DNA of 64,000 nucleotides from Streptomyces glomeratus (GTDB lineage Bacteria; Actinomycetota; Actinomycetes; Streptomycetales; Streptomycetaceae): positions 362,483-426,482 of the forward strand of contig NZ_JAKEEB010000003.1 in assembly GCF_021462825.1 (NCBI RefSeq). The letters run 5' to 3'. Both the position numbers and the translations under genes were made by a program. Position 1 is the stretch's first letter; each line of letters starts with the position of its first letter. The notes beneath the pieces are model-generated. The model ran no database searches. It was not told where the DNA came from and saw only the letters and a list, made by a program, of their open reading frames with translations. This document shows, in pieces, positions 61,401 to 64,000 of this stretch.

Positions 61401-63869
61401 TCGATCGCCGTGAAGGACGGCACGCTGACGAGCGACGACGAGCGCTGGCTGCGCCTGGAGAAGACCACGCTCACCGACGCGCAGAAGGCGAGATTCCCGC
61501 ATCTGAAGGACTACACCGCCTGGTCCGTCGACCCGCGCGACCGCGACCGGGTGGGTGACGCGCTGCGCGGTCAGCTCGTCGCCTCCCAGCGGGCCGCGAA
61601 CGGTGCCGTGCTCGCGGCGACAGGCGTCCAGATCGCCGGCGTACTCGACGACGTGTACCACGCGGCGAAGGCCGTGCTCGGCCCGTCGTTCCGCCACGGC
61701 CGTCCCACGCTGGCCGTGTGGGCGCCGACGGCGCAGTCGGTGAAGCTGGACCTGGACGGCTCCACCGTCGCCATGAAGCGTGACGGCACCACCGGGGTGT
61801 GGTCCGTCACCGGCCCCGCGTCCTGGAGGAACAAGCCCTACCGGTTCGTCGTGAAGGTGTGGGCGCCCTCCGTCCGGAAGGTGGTCACCAACAAGGTCAC
61901 CGACCCCTACTCGGTCGCCCTCACCGCCGACTCCGAGCGCAGCCTCGTCGTCGACCTGAACGACCGAGCGCTGGCACCCGGCGGCTGGTCGACCCTCGTC
62001 AAGCCCAAGGCCGTACCGCTCCGGGACGCCCAGATCCAGGAGCTGCACATCCGGGACTTCTCCGTCGCGGACAAGACGGTGCCGGCGAAGGACCGGGGCA
62101 CCTACCTGGCCTTCGCCGACAGGAACGGCGACGGCTCCCGGCATCTGCGCGCGCTGGCGAAGGCGGGCACCTCGTACGTCCACCTGCTGCCGGCCTTCGA
62201 CATCGCGACGATCCCCGAGAGGAAGTCCGAGCAGGCGACACCCGACTGCGACCTCGCGTCCTACGCCGCCGACTCCGACCGGCAGCAGGCCTGCGTCGCC
62301 GCGACCGCCGCGAAGGACGCCTACAACTGGGGCTACGACCCCTACCACTACACGGTCCCGGAGGGCTCGTACGCCACCGATCCGAACGGCACGGCCCGCA
62401 CCCTCCAGTTCCGGCAGATGGTCAGGGCGCTGAACCAGGACGGCCTCAGGGTCGTGATGGACGTCGTCTACAACCACACCGCGGCGAGCGGCCAGGCCGA
62501 CACCAGCGTCCTGGACCGGATCGTGCCGGGCTACTACCAGCGGCTCCTCGCCGACGGCTCGGTGGCCAACAGCACCTGCTGCGCGAACACGGCGCCGGAG
62601 AACGCCATGATGGGCAAGCTGGTCGTGGACTCCATCGTCACCTGGGCCAAGGAGTACAAGGTCGACGGGTTCCGCTTCGACCTCATGGGCCACCACCCCA
62701 AGGCCAACATCCTCGCCGTGCGCAAGGCCCTCGACGCGCTGACCCTCGAGAAGGACGGCGTCGACGGCAAGAAGATCATCCTGTACGGCGAGGGCTGGAA
62801 CTTCGGCGAGGTCGCCAACGACGCCCGCTTCGTGCAGGCCACCCAGAAGAACATGGCCGGCACCGGTATCGCGACCTTCTCCGACCGCGCCCGTGACGCC
62901 GTGCGCGGCGGGAGCCCCTTCGACTCCGACCCGGGCGTCCAGGGCTTCGCGTCCGGTCTGTACACCGACCCGAACTCCTCGGCGGCCAACGGCACCACGG
63001 CCGAGCAGAAGACCCGCCTCCTGCACTACCAGGACCTCATCAAGATCGGTCTGACCGGCAACCTCGCCGCGTACCACTTCACCGACGACGACGGCAAGGA
63101 GGTCACCGGCGCCGAGGTCGACTACAACGGCTCGCCCGCCGGCTACGCGGACGCGCCCGGCGACGCGCTCGCGTACGCCGACGCGCACGACAACGAGTCG
63201 CTGTTCGACGCGCTCACGTACAAGCTGCCGAAGGACACCTCCGCCTCCGCCCGGACCCGGATGCAGGTGCTCGCCATGGCCACGGCCACCCTCTCGCAGG
63301 GCCCGTCGCTCTCCCAGGCGGGATCCGACCTGCTGCGCTCCAAGTCCCTGGACCGAAACTCCTTCGACAGCGGCGACTGGTTCAACGCCGTCCACTGGGA
63401 CTGCCGGGACGGCAACGGCTTCGGCCGGGGACTGCCGATGGCGGCCGACAACCAGTCCAAGTGGTCGTACGTCAAGCCGCTGCTGACCTCGGTCGAGGTG
63501 GGCTGCGAGCAGATGGAGGGTGCTTCCGCGGCATACCGGGATCTGCTGCGGATCCGTACCGCCGAGCCCGTCTTCTCCCTCGCCACCGTGGGCCAGGTGC
63601 AGTCGAAGCTGTCCTTCCCGCTGTCCGGGAAGAACGAGACCCCCGGTGTGATCACGATGAGACTGGGTGATCTGGTCGTCGTCTTCAACGCGACGCCGAC
63701 GAAGCAGCAGCAGACGGTGGCGGCCCTCGCCGGGACGGGCTACGCCCTGCACCCGGTGCAGGCCGCGGGCGCGGACCCGGTCGTCAAGACCGCCTCCTAT
63801 GCGGAGGGATCCGGCACGTTCACCGTTCCCGGGCGCACCGTGGCGGTCTTCTCACGGGCCGCGCGCTAG
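58455..63869 (+). CDS. Secreted bifunctional alpha-amylase/pullulanase fusion
   Basis: An exported protein of 1,804 residues with a signal peptide ending at ~ARAE (residue 37). Residues ~60-620 are a complete GH13 alpha-amylase with Asp319 (GFRIDTVKH), Glu353 (MFGEVYS) and an Asp in [10 protein letters not shown] beta-sandwich linker leads to two CBM41 alpha-glucan-binding modules ([44 protein letters not shown]), an N-terminal pullulanase segment with a CBM48-like part, and a type I pullulanase with Asp1409 ([11 protein letters not shown]), Glu1446 (YGEGWNFGE) and [10 protein letters not shown]. One enzyme can thus cut alpha-1,4 and alpha-1,6 bonds. GTG start behind AAGGAG. Confidence 0.94.
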   Translation: MIPRWPAPPRRRTPSRRRVTALTVTALAAALLPPLAARAETPPAPPSDARLAAEPTRHDDTREQFYFVMPDRFANGDPSNDRGGLTGSRLATGYDPTDKGFYQGGDLKGLTRRLDYIKGLGTTAIWLAPIFKNQPVQGTGANASAGYHGYWITDFTKVDPHFGTNKDLANLISRAHAKGMKVFFDVITNHTADVVDYEGQSHDYLSKGAFPYLTKDGRPFDDADYADGTRRFPAVGTGSFPRTPAIPAEKRNIKVPSWLNDPTMYHNRGDSTYAGENATYGDFSGLDDLWTERPEVVSGMEKIYQRWVRDFGVDGFRIDTVKHVNMEFWTQWATALDRYAAAHGRRNFFMFGEVYSADPSITSPYVTRGRLDATLDFPFQEAAREYASQGGSARKLASVFGDDYKYTTDKANAYEQVTFLGNHDMGRIGYFLKQDDPKATDAELLKKDGFANELMFLSRGNPVVYYGDEQGFTGSGGDKDARQTMFASKVADYLDDDEIGTDRTHASDSYDTGAPLYKEIAALSTLRKQNPALADGVQTPRYAADGAGVYAFSRTGTDGIEYVVALNNADEANTATFATGSAGMTFRGIYGTDASLKSDADNKVTVTLPARSAVVFKAAAPLGAPVSKPTIALKAPDAGATGTVELSADVDGGQLDRVVFAAQVGDGKWRTLGSADHAPYKVTQTIAKGVPAGTALRYKAVVVDSAGRTSSATADSTTGTPPAAPVPTASSRDYAIVHYKRTDGDYGNWGLYAWGDLADGEATTWPNSHPFVGRDAYGAFAYVKLKPGASGVGFLVIDKDGNKDVSADRTIDVTKTGEVWVEQGKEAVLTERPAADYPAPDKTKAVIHYHRADGNYDGWGLHVWTGAANPTDWSSPLKPVRTDAYGAVFEVPLADGATSLSYIVHKSDEKDLPADQSLDLKANGYEVWLLNGQEKYLLPQPAGSAAALDLTTSKAIWIDRNTVAWNGVEGAASTQLLASRDGSIAVKDGTLTSDDERWLRLEKTTLTDAQKARFPHLKDYTAWSVDPRDRDRVGDALRGQLVASQRAANGAVLAATGVQIAGVLDDVYHAAKAVLGPSFRHGRPTLAVWAPTAQSVKLDLDGSTVAMKRDGTTGVWSVTGPASWRNKPYRFVVKVWAPSVRKVVTNKVTDPYSVALTADSERSLVVDLNDRALAPGGWSTLVKPKAVPLRDAQIQELHIRDFSVADKTVPAKDRGTYLAFADRNGDGSRHLRALAKAGTSYVHLLPAFDIATIPERKSEQATPDCDLASYAADSDRQQACVAATAAKDAYNWGYDPYHYTVPEGSYATDPNGTARTLQFRQMVRALNQDGLRVVMDVVYNHTAASGQADTSVLDRIVPGYYQRLLADGSVANSTCCANTAPENAMMGKLVVDSIVTWAKEYKVDGFRFDLMGHHPKANILAVRKALDALTLEKDGVDGKKIILYGEGWNFGEVANDARFVQATQKNMAGTGIATFSDRARDAVRGGSPFDSDPGVQGFASGLYTDPNSSAANGTTAEQKTRLLHYQDLIKIGLTGNLAAYHFTDDDGKEVTGAEVDYNGSPAGYADAPGDALAYADAHDNESLFDALTYKLPKDTSASARTRMQVLAMATATLSQGPSLSQAGSDLLRSKSLDRNSFDSGDWFNAVHWDCRDGNGFGRGLPMAADNQSKWSYVKPLLTSVEVGCEQMEGASAAYRDLLRIRTAEPVFSLATVGQVQSKLSFPLSGKNETPGVITMRLGDLVVVFNATPTKQQQTVAALAGTGYALHPVQAAGADPVVKTASYAEGSGTFTVPGRTVAVFSRAAR

Positions 63870-63881
63870 GGCGCCGGAGTG

Positions 63882-64000
<119 letters not shown>

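Noticed and set aside
58716..63752. A 1,678-codon open frame on the minus strand opposite the pullulanase
   Set aside because: Composition is low-complexity Val/Gly/Arg and it mirrors the codon structure of the true gene; the plus-strand protein has complete catalytic motifs.

Overview
The window is high-GC actinobacterial DNA, almost certainly from a Streptomyces chromosome. GTG starts are frequent, promoters carry Streptomyces-type DmdR/DtxR, NsrR and MalR sites, and the order glnA2-like / glnE / malR-malEFG-aglA-amylase-pullulanase matches what I know of Streptomyces core chromosomes. The last ~120 bases are homopolymer noise. I see no rRNA, tRNA, CRISPR array, insertion sequence or prophage.

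Layout. 0-3.9 kb: the 3' part of a serine hydrolase, an Rsm22-type methyltransferase, a primase/polymerase-like protein and a lipoprotein. 3.9-8.8 kb: an iron-acquisition block, with efeO-efeB-efeU behind tandem iron boxes, a PhzF-like protein, and a heme oxygenase with a palindrome just upstream of its start. 8.9-15.8 kb: map, two MFS/SIS-type genes, an intracellular-looking sialidase overlapping npdG (F420:NADP reductase), an M50 protease and small conserved proteins. 15.9-24.8 kb: a giant AfsR-like regulator, a DrrAB-type ABC exporter, panB, and a QacA-type MFS with its TetR regulator and operator. 25-31.6 kb: a VanJ-like membrane phosphatase/nuclease, an AraJ-type MFS behind a six-unit 15-bp tandem repeat, nadE and a secreted sedolisin. 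31.9-35 kb: DUF305/DUF3105 membrane proteins and an NsrR-HmpA nitric-oxide module with two NsrR boxes.

35.3-48.8 kb: glnA2-like gamma-glutamylpolyamine synthetase and glnE enclose an accessory stretch (36.8-41.3 kb). That stretch holds a TIR/parallel beta-helix protein with near-identical 138-bp internal repeats, a secreted beta-helix protein, a small membrane protein resembling Pycsar TM effectors with a TTA (bldA-type) codon, and a yeast-type cytosine deaminase. It is my best candidate for an undescribed conflict or defence locus, but only the domain content is visible; joint function is inference. It is followed by an MFS/PD40/phosphoesterase cluster and a DUF72 gene.

48.9-63.9 kb: a PAP2 phosphatase and then a complete maltose/maltodextrin system. 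It comprises the repressor MalR, binding protein MalE, permeases MalF and MalG, intracellular alpha-glucosidase AglA, secreted alpha-amylase and a secreted amylase-pullulanase fusion. CTTGCA/TGCAAG inverted repeats recur in front of the transporter and both secreted enzymes, which suggests one regulon: extracellular starch is cut and debranched, maltodextrins are imported and hydrolysed inside. No MalK-type ATPase lies in the window.
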